DNA of 64,000 bases from Macrothele yani (Eukaryota > Arthropoda > Arachnida > Araneae > Macrothelidae). The notes below the pieces were generated by a model. The model worked only from the letters and a program-made list of their open reading frames with translations. It had not been told where the DNA came from and ran no database searches. Shown piece after piece: positions 1 to 8,908 of the stretch (position 1 is its first letter; each line of letters opens with the position of its first letter). The stretch is from assembly GCA_039090855.1 (NCBI GenBank), contig CM077010.1:44906905-44970904 (forward strand), given 5' to 3'. Both the position numbers and the translations under genes were made by a program.

Positions 1-330
1 CATAACTTTCGTAGCACTGCTTCGATTGCGACAAAACTTTATCATGTTGTTCTGATGGTATGCTGAACCGGTGCTGTTGAAAATCATCGAAATGGGGTCA
101 AAGGTCGCCATAGGAACGAGATTTATTCCACAGCCATTATCCTCATAATTTGGCTAAAAGTGCTTCTATTGCGATACAGCTTTAGTATGTTGTTCCTGAG
201 GTATACCGAACCGATTCTGTTGAATATCATCGAAGTGGAGTCAAAGATTAAAGCACAGGAGCGAGATTTATTCCACAGTCATTATCGTCATAACTTCTGG
301 TATGTGGGAAAGCGTATCATAATCAATGCA
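1..330. repeat. Tandem repeat, about 143-145 bp unit, running off the left edge
   Basis: Two consecutive units are visible, starting at 1 (cataactttcgtagcactgc) and 144 (cataatttggctaaaagtgc). A third begins near 289 (cataacttctgg) and decays by about 330. The units share the segment from 'gattgcgacaa' through 'gagatttattccacag' with moderate divergence. A short open stretch in the second unit is a by-product of the repeat and resembles no protein I know. The array continues to the left of the window, so its copy number is unknown. Confidence 0.75.
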
Positions 331-380
331 TTGCATGATTTTACTAACTTGTTAAAAAGTTCCATTTCTTCTAACTACAC

Positions 381-996
381 AGATTTTTCATAGTCAGTAA
401 TTTCATTTATGTCATTAAAATCCGTTTCAGGTATTCCAGTATTTAAACAGAAAAACCACAAAATTTTCGAGGTTTTTTTTCTTTTTACCACAGATTCCTT
501 TTTCCTGATGAATGGAGTTACTTAATCCTCTCTCTTGCCTCTGGTAGAATTCGAACCAGCTTCAGCGGGAGGCACGAGCTACCGTTGATCCACATATAGC
601 TGACAGTCGCGAATGAATGATAAGTAGTTTTAATAAGGGAGTGTCTGACCCCAAGGTCTGTAACTGCCGTATGGAAATTAAAAATGAGAGATGTGAGTAA
701 GTGAACTCGATAGGAAACAAAAATAGGAAGTGAGGGAACGGTAGAGAAAAAGAGATCTCCCAAAGCAACCGAGGCGACACGACCAGAGAAAATGATGCAA
801 AGCAACCAACTGAGAGGAAGTGAAACAGTGGAAATTACATCCGTAACCGGAGTAGCCTCCAGTACTCACCGTCACCACTAACCTGTGAGGAAAAGATTTA
901 CCTAATCAAGACGCTTCTCTGGTGGTCTGTCACCCACCTGACGACTTCACAAGGACTCCGATTCGTTCATCCAAGCATTTCAATTATTGGAAACCT
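381..996. other. Non-coding stretch without a recognised element
   Basis: I see no convincing gene. The minus-strand open stretches at 518-878 overlap one another in three frames and look like no known protein. A weak tRNA-like B-box (reverse complement of gaattcgaacc near 547) is present, but a matching A-box is not clear. Confidence 0.5.
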
Positions 997-1092
997 ATTG
1001 ACGTAGGACTACGTCTAGTTCCGTGGATGGTATGGGGCAACTTACGGCCGACAGCCTGTGACAAAAATACGTCCCAGTTGAAATCATTATAG
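997..1092 (+). repeat. Dispersed repeat R1, copy A, left part
   Basis: This segment matches 57182-57262 nearly base for base over stretches such as 'attgacgtagg', 'gcctgtgac' and 'gaaatcattatag'. Copy A is interrupted right after aaatcattatag by the Penelope-like insertion at 1093-2248 and resumes at 2249. R1 has no recognisable coding content. Confidence 0.7.
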
Positions 1093-1156
1093 TATTTACT
1101 AATAAAAAACAGCTATTATGGGAATTTTACTAGGAAATATATTTTATTTAAATCGC

Positions 1157-1190
1157 AAATTTTCGGAGAAAACTCTTCTCCTACTTCAGG
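1157..1190 (-). ncRNA. Hammerhead-like hairpin in Penelope 3' region (left copy)
   Basis: On the minus strand the order is cctgaagta, a stem (ggagaa/ttctcc), then cgaaaa. This resembles a decayed hammerhead core (CTGATGA, stem II, GAAA), which established work places in Penelope-like elements. The first core box deviates and the short third stem is not convincing, so activity is unlikely. Confidence 0.35.
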
Positions 1191-1283
1191 CTGTCTTTTT
1201 GTTGCCACTTATTCCCGTCGCTATCGCGGTTACGGTTAACCTTGACGGTTACGGTTATTTTTCATCAAATCCTGCCTGATGTT

Positions 1284-1690
1284 AGGCAGATAAAATACTT
1301 TGCAGTCATTGATGATGGAATTTTTATTTTTCTCAATTTCTATTAATTCTTTTAGCTTTCTTTTTTGAAAGTTGCTTTGGAAACTGATGACTTTAAGGGA
1401 ATTCCAATCCATGCTGTGACCAGTTTCTCTAACATGCCTATTTAAACCAGTCTTGTTGGAGCAATTTTTTATAGCTGCTTTATGCTCTGCTATACGAGTT
1501 TATAGTCTGCGACCTGTTTCACCTATGTAAGATAGTCCACAACTACATTTTACTTCATAGACTACACCTTGCATTTTTAAAATATCTTTTTCTCTTTGAA
1601 CTATTTTAGGGAAATTTTTTTAACTTTGTGCTCTATACTTGGAGCTAGCCTAATATTGTACTTCTTACTAATTCTAAGTTTTCCCTAAAA
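1284..1690 (-). pseudogene. Penelope-like GIY-YIG endonuclease, C-terminal fragment (left copy)
   Basis: Read on the minus strand, this copy starts further upstream than its partner and includes a linker (KLRISKKYNIRLAPS) before the endonuclease. It then shows VVYEVKC and LSYIGETGRR, the two halves of a GIY-YIG nuclease core, with a CxC pair typical of the Penelope-like subgroup. A TAA stop follows GRRL where the right copy has a glutamate codon, so this copy is dead. The frame continues through HVRETGHS and a basic tail with YLPNIRQDLM, which the right copy reaches only after a frameshift. The reverse transcriptase domain is missing because of 5' truncation. Confidence 0.75.
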
Positions 1691-1719
1691 TAGTTCAAAG
1701 AGAAGAAGATATTTTAAAA

Positions 1720-1902
1720 ATGCAAGGTGTAGTCTATGAAGTAAAATGTAGTTGTAGACTATCTTACATAGGTGAAACAGGTCGCAGACTAGAAACTCGT
1801 ATAGCAGAGCATAAAGCTGCTATAAAAAATTGCTCCAACAAGACTGGTTTAAATAGGCATGTTAGAGAAACTATTCACAGCACTGGATTGGAATTCCTTT
1901 AA
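1720..1902 (+). pseudogene. Penelope-like GIY-YIG endonuclease, C-terminal fragment (right copy)
   Basis: A 60-residue open frame carries VVYEVKCSC near residues 4-12, LSYIGETGRR near 14-23, and a conserved RIAEHKAAI segment near 27-35. These are the GIY-YIG motifs and the following helix of the endonuclease that nicks target DNA in Penelope-like retroelements. The frame ends early at ...GLEFL; the left copy shows that it should continue about 50 residues further, so a small indel near 1890 has shifted it. The expected upstream reverse transcriptase is absent. The methionine is only the first ATG in the fragment, not a real start. Confidence 0.75.
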
Positions 1903-2103
1903 AGTCATCAGTATCTAAAGCAATTTTCAAAAAGAAAGCTAAAAGAAAGAATAGAGATTGAGAAAAATAAAAATTCCATCATCAATGACTGCAAAGTATT
2001 TTATCTGCCTAACATCAGGCAGGATTTGATGAAAAATAACCGTAGCCGTCAAGGTTAACCGTAACCGCGATAGTGACGGGAATAAGTGGCAACAAAAAGA
2101 CAG

Positions 2104-2139
2104 CATGAAGTAGGAGAAGAGTTTTCTCCGAAAATTTGC
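2104..2139 (+). ncRNA. Hammerhead-like hairpin in Penelope 3' region (right copy)
   Basis: This is the plus-strand counterpart of 1157-1190: catgaagta, the same six-base-pair stem, and cgaaaatttgc. The first core box is further mutated (catga instead of cctga). It is a structural relic shared by both copies. Confidence 0.3.
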
Positions 2140-2248
2140 AATTTAAATTAAAAAAAATTCCTAGTAAAATTCCCATAATAGCTGTTTTTGATTAGTAATT
2201 TAATTAAGAAACTAGGAAGCCAATTCCCACACAACATGAGCTTTATTC

Positions 2249-2490
2249 AAATCATTATAGCGTTAAAAATACGCGCCGCACACTAATCGTGTTAACATAT
2301 TCGTTAGATAGTATGGAATCCAATTCGCGTTCTGCGTAATACATCGTGAGCACGGCGGTTCTCTAGCTCTCTGTGCGATGGGGAGGTGATGTAATATTTA
2401 TGCAGGTGCTGCCGCATTTGACTCAGTCTAACTCGGCAATCGTGTGCGCAATACGACTGTGCGTGGCATCGTTTTAAAGCTCTTACCTTT
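2249..2490 (+). repeat. Dispersed repeat R1, copy A, right part
   Basis: This matches 57251-57720, including 'ttaaaaatacg', 'gccgcacac', 'aatacatcgtg' and 'gactgtgcgtgg'. Copy A lacks the SINE that sits at 57404-57627 in the other copy; the uninterrupted site here is near 2390-2400 (gatgtaatattt). R1 gives way to Tc1 sequence around 2490. Confidence 0.7.
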
Positions 2491-3340
2491 GACACCGCAG
2501 CAAGTGACTTCTAGGCTGCAGTGCTGCATCGAGCGAAAGGAATGGAGTGACGAATGGCACAATATCGTGAAGCCCGCTTTTTTTTTGGAAGAAAATAATA
2601 GCCACATCTTTGTCCGAAAACGACTGGGGGAGTAGCGTCGGGAAGTGTGTATTCGCACCAGGTGTGCCGCACCAACACGAGGCCTTATGGCTTGTGTTCT
2701 ATCGGTCACGAAAGCATATCACCTGTTTTGGGAGTCCGTACCACCATAACGACTGCCCGTAGGACGTCCCAGGTGCCATATTTCAGCAGGACAATCTCAG
2801 ACCGCATATTTTAGGCGACAGTACCTGCCTTCTTCATGGACAACAATATTCCACTTCTGCTGTGGCCAGCTAGATCGCCGGATTTATCACCGATGGGAAA
2901 TCTCTGGGACATGCGCAAACGATAGATGCAGCGGTACAACCGTCTGCCAGCAACTCTTGATGAACTTTGGACGCGGGTCAATACGTCCTGAATAGCTATT
3001 CCACAGGACACCATTCACACATTATTTGATTTGATGCCTCAGCACTTGCAGGAAGCATCTGGGACATACTCAAACAAGAGGTTCAGCTGTACGACCGTCC
3101 GCCTGCAATTATTGATGAACTTTGGACGCGTGTCAATACACCATGGGTAGCCATTCCACAGGAAACCATTTACACATTATTGGATTCGATGCTTCATCAC
3201 GTACAGCAGGCGATACAAACCAGGTGGCCACACCTGTTATTGGCTACATCGACGCACGTGGAACGTGTGACACCAAGATCCTAATCATTTATTCTGTGTT
3301 GCCTAGTGAACATATCCACTAAAAGTCAAAGGCGTAGATT
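2491..3340 (+). pseudogene. Decayed Tc1-like transposase with duplicated C-terminal part
   Basis: On the plus strand one can follow, across several frames, a degenerate Tc1 order: EWHNIVKPAFFLEENN near 2553 (the first catalytic region, without its aspartate), ISAGQSQTAYF near 2783 (from an FQQDNARPH-like motif), and LPSSWTTIF then SPDLSP-like codons near 2865. The C-terminal segment around ELWTRVNT is present twice, at 2903-3057 and 3058-3212 (155-bp period). Frameshifts and stops are frequent and no clear terminal inverted repeats remain. It is an old, inactive copy. Confidence 0.6.
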
Positions 3341-3392
3341 CGCCTGCTTTCAGAGTGTGCTGTTTTTTTTATGAACATGAGTCTATGTATCT

Positions 3393-3431
3393 GGAAACAG
3401 GCCACTGCACCCGGTGCAGTGGCCTGTTTCC
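3393..3431. repeat. Perfect hairpin with a one-base centre
   Basis: Arms of 19 bp (ggaaacaggccactgcacc and its exact complement) flank a single C. It sits directly at the start of a SINE remnant that reads 'ggcctgtttccctttcct', so the palindrome involves the SINE segment normally reading 'ccagtggcc'. Confidence 0.85.
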
Positions 3432-3513
3432 CTTTCCTAAAATTGGTTTTGCCCAAATTAGGGGTTGACAACTGCTTACAGCACTTAGAGTTGGGCATGG
3501 TGGTCTTTCAATT
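3427..3513 (+). mobile_element. SINE family A, decayed 3' fragment
   Basis: The segments 'tttccctttcct', 'aaattaggggttgacaactg', 'cttacagc' and 'gggcatggtggtc' align with the SINE body seen intact at 42990-43218. The tRNA-like head is missing. Confidence 0.6.
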
Positions 3514-4160
3514 CATATTCGAAAAACAGACAAAATCTATTTTTAGTCATTTATTTTCTATCTTTGAAGAGTAGTGTTTACGAACCCGTAATGGAAACTT
3601 TTACCTAAGTTTTCATAGCTTCATTATCGCGCCACTAAGGGCACGGAAGATATTAAAGATTTATTCGTCGAATGCTATATAATAATTCTATACAATGCAC
3701 AATAGCTTCCTGGAAATTCACTTGAAAAACGGGGATATGAAAGAACGAGGAACTTGAACTCTTCAATTTTTAGGATTTTTCCAAAACCTTTCAAAAAGGA
3801 TAATCTTTTCCCGCTGTAAAATCCAATATATGGTTATTTTACAGTTAAATCTCTTTCGTAGGGATTTTATGGCGAAACTGTTACGTGCAACCGAAGTCCA
3901 CCGTGGACAGAATGCTTTTGAGAACCCCGAGACCTCATAGTGCAGTCACGATGAGATATTTTGTGGAACTTTTGCACCTGCAGAAACTTTAAACAGCTAC
4001 AGGAAATGTTCGCACGTAGCATATCCAACACGAAAAAGTTTTTATATCCGAAAAGTAAGAAATATTGTAAGAAACATAACTGTGCATGTACGCTGCATAT
4101 TGGGAAGCATTTGGCTCGAAAAACTAAGGAAGTAGAATAGGAAATGCCGCACATGTTCTC
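3514..4160. other. Non-coding stretch without a recognised element
   Basis: AT-rich DNA between the SINE fragment and the minisatellite. The minus-strand open stretch at 3867-4154 resembles no family I know, and I do not call it a gene. Confidence 0.5.
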
Positions 4161-4161
4161 C

Positions 4162-5275
4162 TTCTTCCTAAAACAAAAGCAAATGTTCCTAAATTACCAG
4201 AGTCAAATGTCTCTAAATTACCAGAATGAAATGTTTCCGATTTACTAGAATCAAATTTTGCTCATTTACTCAAATCAAATGTTTCTGATTTACCAGAAAC
4301 AAACGTTTTTAATTTACCAGAATCATTTTTTTTAATTTACCAGAATCATTTTTTTATTTACCAGAATCAAAAGTTTCTAATTCACCAAAATCAAATATTT
4401 TTAATTTACCTGAATCAAATATTCCTAATTTACCATAATCAAACATTCCTAATTAACCGGAATCTAACGCTTTTAATTTACCAGAATCGAATGTTTTTAA
4501 TTTATCAGAATCATTTTTTTTAATTTACCAGAATCAAATGTTCCTAATTTACCAGAATCAAAATTTTCTAATTTACCAAAATCAAACATTTTTAATTTAC
4601 CTGAATCAAATATTACTAATTTACCAGAATCAAGTGCCCTTAATTTACCAGAATCAAGTGCTCTTAATTTACCAGAATCAAACGTTCCTAATTTACCAGA
4701 ATCAAACGTTTTTAATTTACCAGAATCAAATGTTTTGATTTACCAGAATCAAATGTTCCTAATTTACTAGAATCAAAAGCTTTTAATTTACCAGAATCAA
4801 AAGTCTCTAATTTACCAGAATCAAAAGTCTCTAATTTACCAAAATGAAATTTTTTTTATTTACCTGAATCAAATGTTCCTAATTTACCAGAATCAAATGT
4901 TCCTAATTTACCAAAATGAAATGTTTTTAATTTACCTGAATCAAATGTTCCTAATTTACCAGAATCAGATCAAATGTTCCTAATTTACCAGAATCAGATC
5001 AAGTGTTCTTAATTTACTGTAATCGTACGTTCCTAATTTACCAGAATCATACGTTCCTAATTTACCAGAATCATACGTTCCTAATTTACCAGAATTATAC
5101 GTTCCTAATTTACCAGAATCAAGTGCTCTTAATTTACCAGAATCAAACGCTCTTAATTTACCAGAATCAGATGCTTTTAATTTACCAGAATCAAACGCTC
5201 TTAATTTACCAGAATCAAATGCTTTTAATTTACTAGAAACAAATATTTTTAATATACCAGAATTAAATATAAGAA
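4162..5275. repeat. Minisatellite, 24-bp unit, about 46 copies
   Basis: The core unit is 'ttaccagaatcaaatgttcctaat' in many variants, laid head to tail; two short disruptions with 'agatca' occur near 4970-5005. Because 24 is a multiple of three, some frames stay open and would give an eight-residue repeat (LIYQNQTF). I take this as a consequence of unit length, since stops interrupt it and no start or flanking coding region is seen. Confidence 0.95.
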
Positions 5276-6389
5276 TACATCTGCGTCACAAAGCAAGAAT
5301 GTTATGTATGAGAAATATGACAGAAATTAAGTGAAACTCTTCAGCGGAAATATCGAAACACCCACAGAAGAATGAAAACTACGTTTGCCCATAGAAGTTC
5401 GCCTATAAGCTGAACTTCTTAGCCCATACTAAAGGAAACGTAATAATTACATAAACATTTAATATTTAGTTATTCAAAGTTAAACTCAATAGGGAAAGAA
5501 GGCTCACCTGTACCTTTAGCAGTTTTTCTTCCTCTAAACAGTCTAATGCTATATCTTTCTCTAACTTTCAAATATTTTTTGTTCTCTCGTTGGATCAGTT
5601 TGCATCCCCTATGTTTTTACACTTCTAATTAGCTACACTACTAGTGCTACATGTTAATAAATAACACAGTAAGCATTTTCCCTTTCAGAGTGACCACAAC
5701 TGTCACAGAAACCATTTTCGTGTTTTCGTAAATCAGAACGGATAAGTCTGGCTGTTTTACAGCCAATAAAATTTTTTGTTTGAGCTTTGTAAGAGGAGAA
5801 ACCGTCAAGAGGAAAAGAGAAGAGGCTGTTTTCACGATGAGACTGGTGGTAAATGCTTTGCTGTTCCATTTATATTCTTTGAAACGCTTTCTTTTCTCTA
5901 GCTACAGGTTTCTGTCCTTGCAAGGTTGTTTCTCAATTTTCTGCGTCCCGGGATTGTGAAAGGAAAGACGTACTGCTCTTCTTTTCCTTGATGTCCTGTC
6001 AGGGCATCCTATTGCCAGCTTCTAATTTTTCTACCTTCTCCGCAGTACAAAGGCTCTTTGTGCAGCAGGTTTTTATACTAAACCTATTGTAGGGACCTTC
6101 GACTCGATTTGATAATCAATGAATGACAATAAAATTAAAAAGAAAGTAAAATCATAAAAACGAGTGCTGCTTGCCTTGTGATTAGTGATGTGAAGAATAT
6201 CTGGTGCCAACACCCGATATAATGTGCTGAGGTCGAGTTCCCAGAGTTTAAGGCATTCACGAGATATCTACACTACTTCTTCGGAATCATGATTAATTTA
6301 AAATGTAGATGAGATTGTTGTTACGGGTCTTCTTTCTTCAATCTTTTCTGTCGCAGTGAGCATGCTCTTGAATTCTCAAGTCAGAGCTA
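5276..6389. other. Non-coding stretch without a recognised element
   Basis: No transposon ends or protein motifs were found. Minus-strand open stretches at 5647-5869 end in a cysteine-containing segment (FCDSCGHSERE), which is too short and isolated to assign. Confidence 0.5.
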
Positions 6390-7330
6390 GATAACACAGC
6401 CTTTCTATCTCACTTTAGGCCTTCCCTAGTATCGCTTTCCAGGAATCTTCTTGTCTGAAACTCTTCATCTATGCATACCTGTCATTTCTCAGAATATAAC
6501 CGTAGAAAAATAATCTTGCTGTATTCCATCTTACATATAGGTACTCCTGTAGTTCGCTTTCGAGGGAAATTCATGTCCATAACTCTGTACCCCACACATT
6601 CCCTGTCTCTTCTCAAAAACGTGACCACACAAATGGCAATCTTGCTTCTGCCCCTTGAAGTCACCGTTGAGTCTGTTCATCTCACACACATTCCTCTACT
6701 TCGCCTTCGAGGAATATTTGTGCCCATTACTCTGCTTCTCAAGCATTCCTTGTCTCTTCTCGAAACATAACGATACAAACAAAATCTTTCTTCTCACCTT
6801 CAAATTACTGTTGCCAGTTTTTTTGCATCTCACACTTAGGTTTTTCACTAGATCCCTTTCCAGGAACGTCCATTTCCTGAAAACGAGAAAATGCGGAGTC
6901 TGCATACTACGCAATTCTTGTCTCATTTCCAAACATGACCATACCAACACAATCCTGCTTTATAAGACTGCTTTGAAACTTTTGGAATAATAATTGCTTC
7001 TCCTTATCTTCTCATTCCTAATTTGTCCTTCATCTTGATACCACTGACTTCAGCAACATTTAGCTATTTTCCCAAACAACGTGTCATCGGCCAAATCTCC
7101 AAACTGGCATTCTCTATCTATCACTCAGTACACTTGATGTTAGATTCCAGCTAGTCCCCCCCCCATCCTACTTGCATTCTTTGTTTCACTTCTCCCTCGA
7201 GATCTCCACTTTCCTCTAACTTAGCACCCATGATTTGGATTTTTTCTCCCTATCACTCTTTTGATCAATCCCTCCTAAATATTAATACCTCAGTTTGATT
7301 ATGTCCTACAGTAATTTGACACAATTTTGT
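6390..7330 (-). pseudogene. Decayed LINE reverse transcriptase, C-terminal region, with tandem 3' segments
   Basis: On the minus strand near 7235-7180 the codons read GAKLEESGDLEGEVKQRMQ, then GWGG and a DRMPVWRFG-like stretch. These match the post-catalytic part of LINE reverse transcriptases of the RTE/BovB sort. Near 6945 comes a WYGHV-like segment. A block of the form RRDxEC...RVMxxNxPRxRxxG follows and recurs roughly every 140-170 bp (near 6760-6690, 6625-6550 and weaker copies either side). The block is normally present once near the end of such proteins. Stops and frameshifts are scattered throughout. The family is inferred from these motifs only. Confidence 0.5.
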
Positions 7331-7690
7331 ACCTTAAAAAATTTACTGTTGGTCTTAGTGTGGATTTGCAGGCACTAGGATTTATTCAAAAAAGTACCCA
7401 AATTTACACTATCTGTTGAGCATTTGCACGAAAAAAACGAGATCTCACCGATATTACATATAAGACTGCTCAATCCTGCATTTCTGCAGTTAAAATTGCA
7501 TGCTGCGGACAACTGCTTAAATAGGCAGTTCTTTACACGCATAACGTTTTCCTAGCGCCTAGAGTAATGGAAATTACATTAAATTAACAGCTGCGTTGTA
7601 TGTTAGTATTTCACAATTGTTCTGTTTCTGAAGTTTAAATGTTTTCATTTAAACAACCTAAGAGTATAAAGGTTTTCGTATCTTTCTCTC

Positions 7691-8908
7691 ATCTACTATC
7701 AACAAGTAGTTGGACACCTGTGATAGCAAAGGAAAACGAAGTTAATTCACTTTCAATAGTTGGTGGAGCCTCCAGGAGGTGCGGTTACAGCTGCGACCCT
7801 TCAGGGCATACTCTCAACTAGGCGTTGTACGACGGCTAGCGGCATTTTCTTCCACTAGGCTTGGAGAAGACTGGTCAGTTCCTTCACCGATTTCGGACGG
7901 AGGGGGCACCCCTTAAGCCGATGCTCCAACTCGTCCCAGAGGTGCTCGATAGGGTTAAGATCCAAGCTCTGCGCATACCAGTTCATTCGATTAACCCCAT
8001 TGTCACCATACCAAGCCATAGTGGACCTCGCAACATGACAGGTGGCATTGTCATCCTGAAAGTAACATGGGTCCACCCCGTAAAACTGCCACAACGTAGG
8101 AAGCGCATGGTCATCCAAAATGGTGCAGTAGGTTTCGGCGTTGAGTCTACCAGGAATTGCGACCAAGGGTCCCGTGCCATACCAGGAGAAACACCCCCAT
8201 AGCATAATTACACCGCCGCCAAACTTCACAGTTGGCAAAATACATTCCGGCAGGAGGCGTTCTCCAGGCAGACACCAAACCCAGACCCTGCCATCCGAAC
8301 GGTAGAGGGTGAACCTTGATTCGTCGCTTTAGAGAACCTGTTTCCACTGTTCAACGGTCCACTGTCGACATTCTTTGCACCACTTTAGCCGAGCAGCGTT
8401 ATTAGACTTTGTGATCAAAGGCTTGTGGGCGGCAGCACGTCCATGATAACCGAGCAGCTGGGCTTCCTTATGGATGGTATTCTTCGAAAGAATACTACCG
8501 GATGCCTGTTAAATTTCCTCGTGAATGTGGCCCATCGACTTGGTGCGGTTCTTCCGAATTATTCTGGCCAGCACCCGTCTGTCTCTAACTCCCAGTTTTG
8601 TGGGTCTGCCTGGTCGGGGACCATTCCGACAGTCACCTCTAATTTTGCACTTGTAAATCACGTAGGCCACTGTCGATTTTGGGTACTTCAACTCGCTGGA
8701 TATGTCACGTATGGATCGGCCATTTCTGTGATACCTGACGATTACACCTTTCTCGAAATCAGAGAGCTCCGAAATGCGTGGCATCTTGCATGCGACTGGT
8801 TGCGTTGTTGTTTCCCACACGATATTTAACGGCGGCGGCCGTGACGTGTATCAGGACCGCAGATATCGTCGATTGCAGGGGTGTCCAATTACTTGTTGGT
8901 AGATAGGG
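7691..8908 (-). mobile_element. Tc1-like transposon with matching ends
   Basis: The left end (tatcaacaagtagttggacacc, from about 7698) and the inverted right end (taccaacaagtaattggacacc, ending about 8904) form imperfect terminal inverted repeats with TA-rich flanks. Total length is about 1.2 kb, the usual size for Tc1 elements. It holds one transposase on the minus strand. No other element is nested inside it. Confidence 0.8.
7855..8820 (-). pseudogene. Tc1-like transposase, broken
   Basis: The N-terminal part (8820-8509) has a helix-turn-helix start, MPRISELSDFEKGVIV, followed by STVAYVIYKCK and a GRPTKL linker motif. In the catalytic part the first aspartate motif reads VL-stop-SDESRF near 8330, so the usual tryptophan codon has become TAA. 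The second motif is FQDDNATCH and the third [11 protein letters not shown]. The spacing between second aspartate and glutamate is 34 residues, the DD34E signature of Tc1. The segment around 8500-8350 changes frame. All three catalytic residues are still encoded, but the stop and frameshift make it inactive. It should cut and paste the element at TA sites. Confidence 0.8.

Larger units (their letters stand above)
1093..2248. mobile_element. Penelope-like element: two 5'-truncated copies joined head to head
   Basis: The left copy reads on the minus strand (about 1680 to 1093) and the right copy on the plus strand (about 1680 to 2248), so their truncated 5' ends meet near 1680 and their 3' ends face outward. 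Both encode the same C-terminal GIY-YIG endonuclease segment and then share a 3' untranslated region. The pair is bounded by a direct 12-bp duplication, aaatcattatag, at 1081-1092 and 2249-2260. Related R1 DNA at 57250-57262 carries that site once, with nothing inserted. Inverted, truncated copies with target duplications of about this length are known for Penelope-like retroelements; assignment to that group rests on the endonuclease motifs. Confidence 0.8.

Noticed and set aside
543..620. tRNA-like SINE head
   Set aside because: A B-box-like 'gaattcgaacc' is present in reverse, but no A-box at the right distance and no match to the SINE families in this window.
4538..5236. A repetitive protein of LIYQNQ units
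   Set aside because: The open frame follows from a 24-bp unit length. There is no flanking coding sequence, and stops interrupt other parts of the array.
6471..6990. Two overlapping plus-strand open frames of about 100 codons
   Set aside because: They lie opposite the decayed LINE on the minus strand, whose motifs explain the region better.
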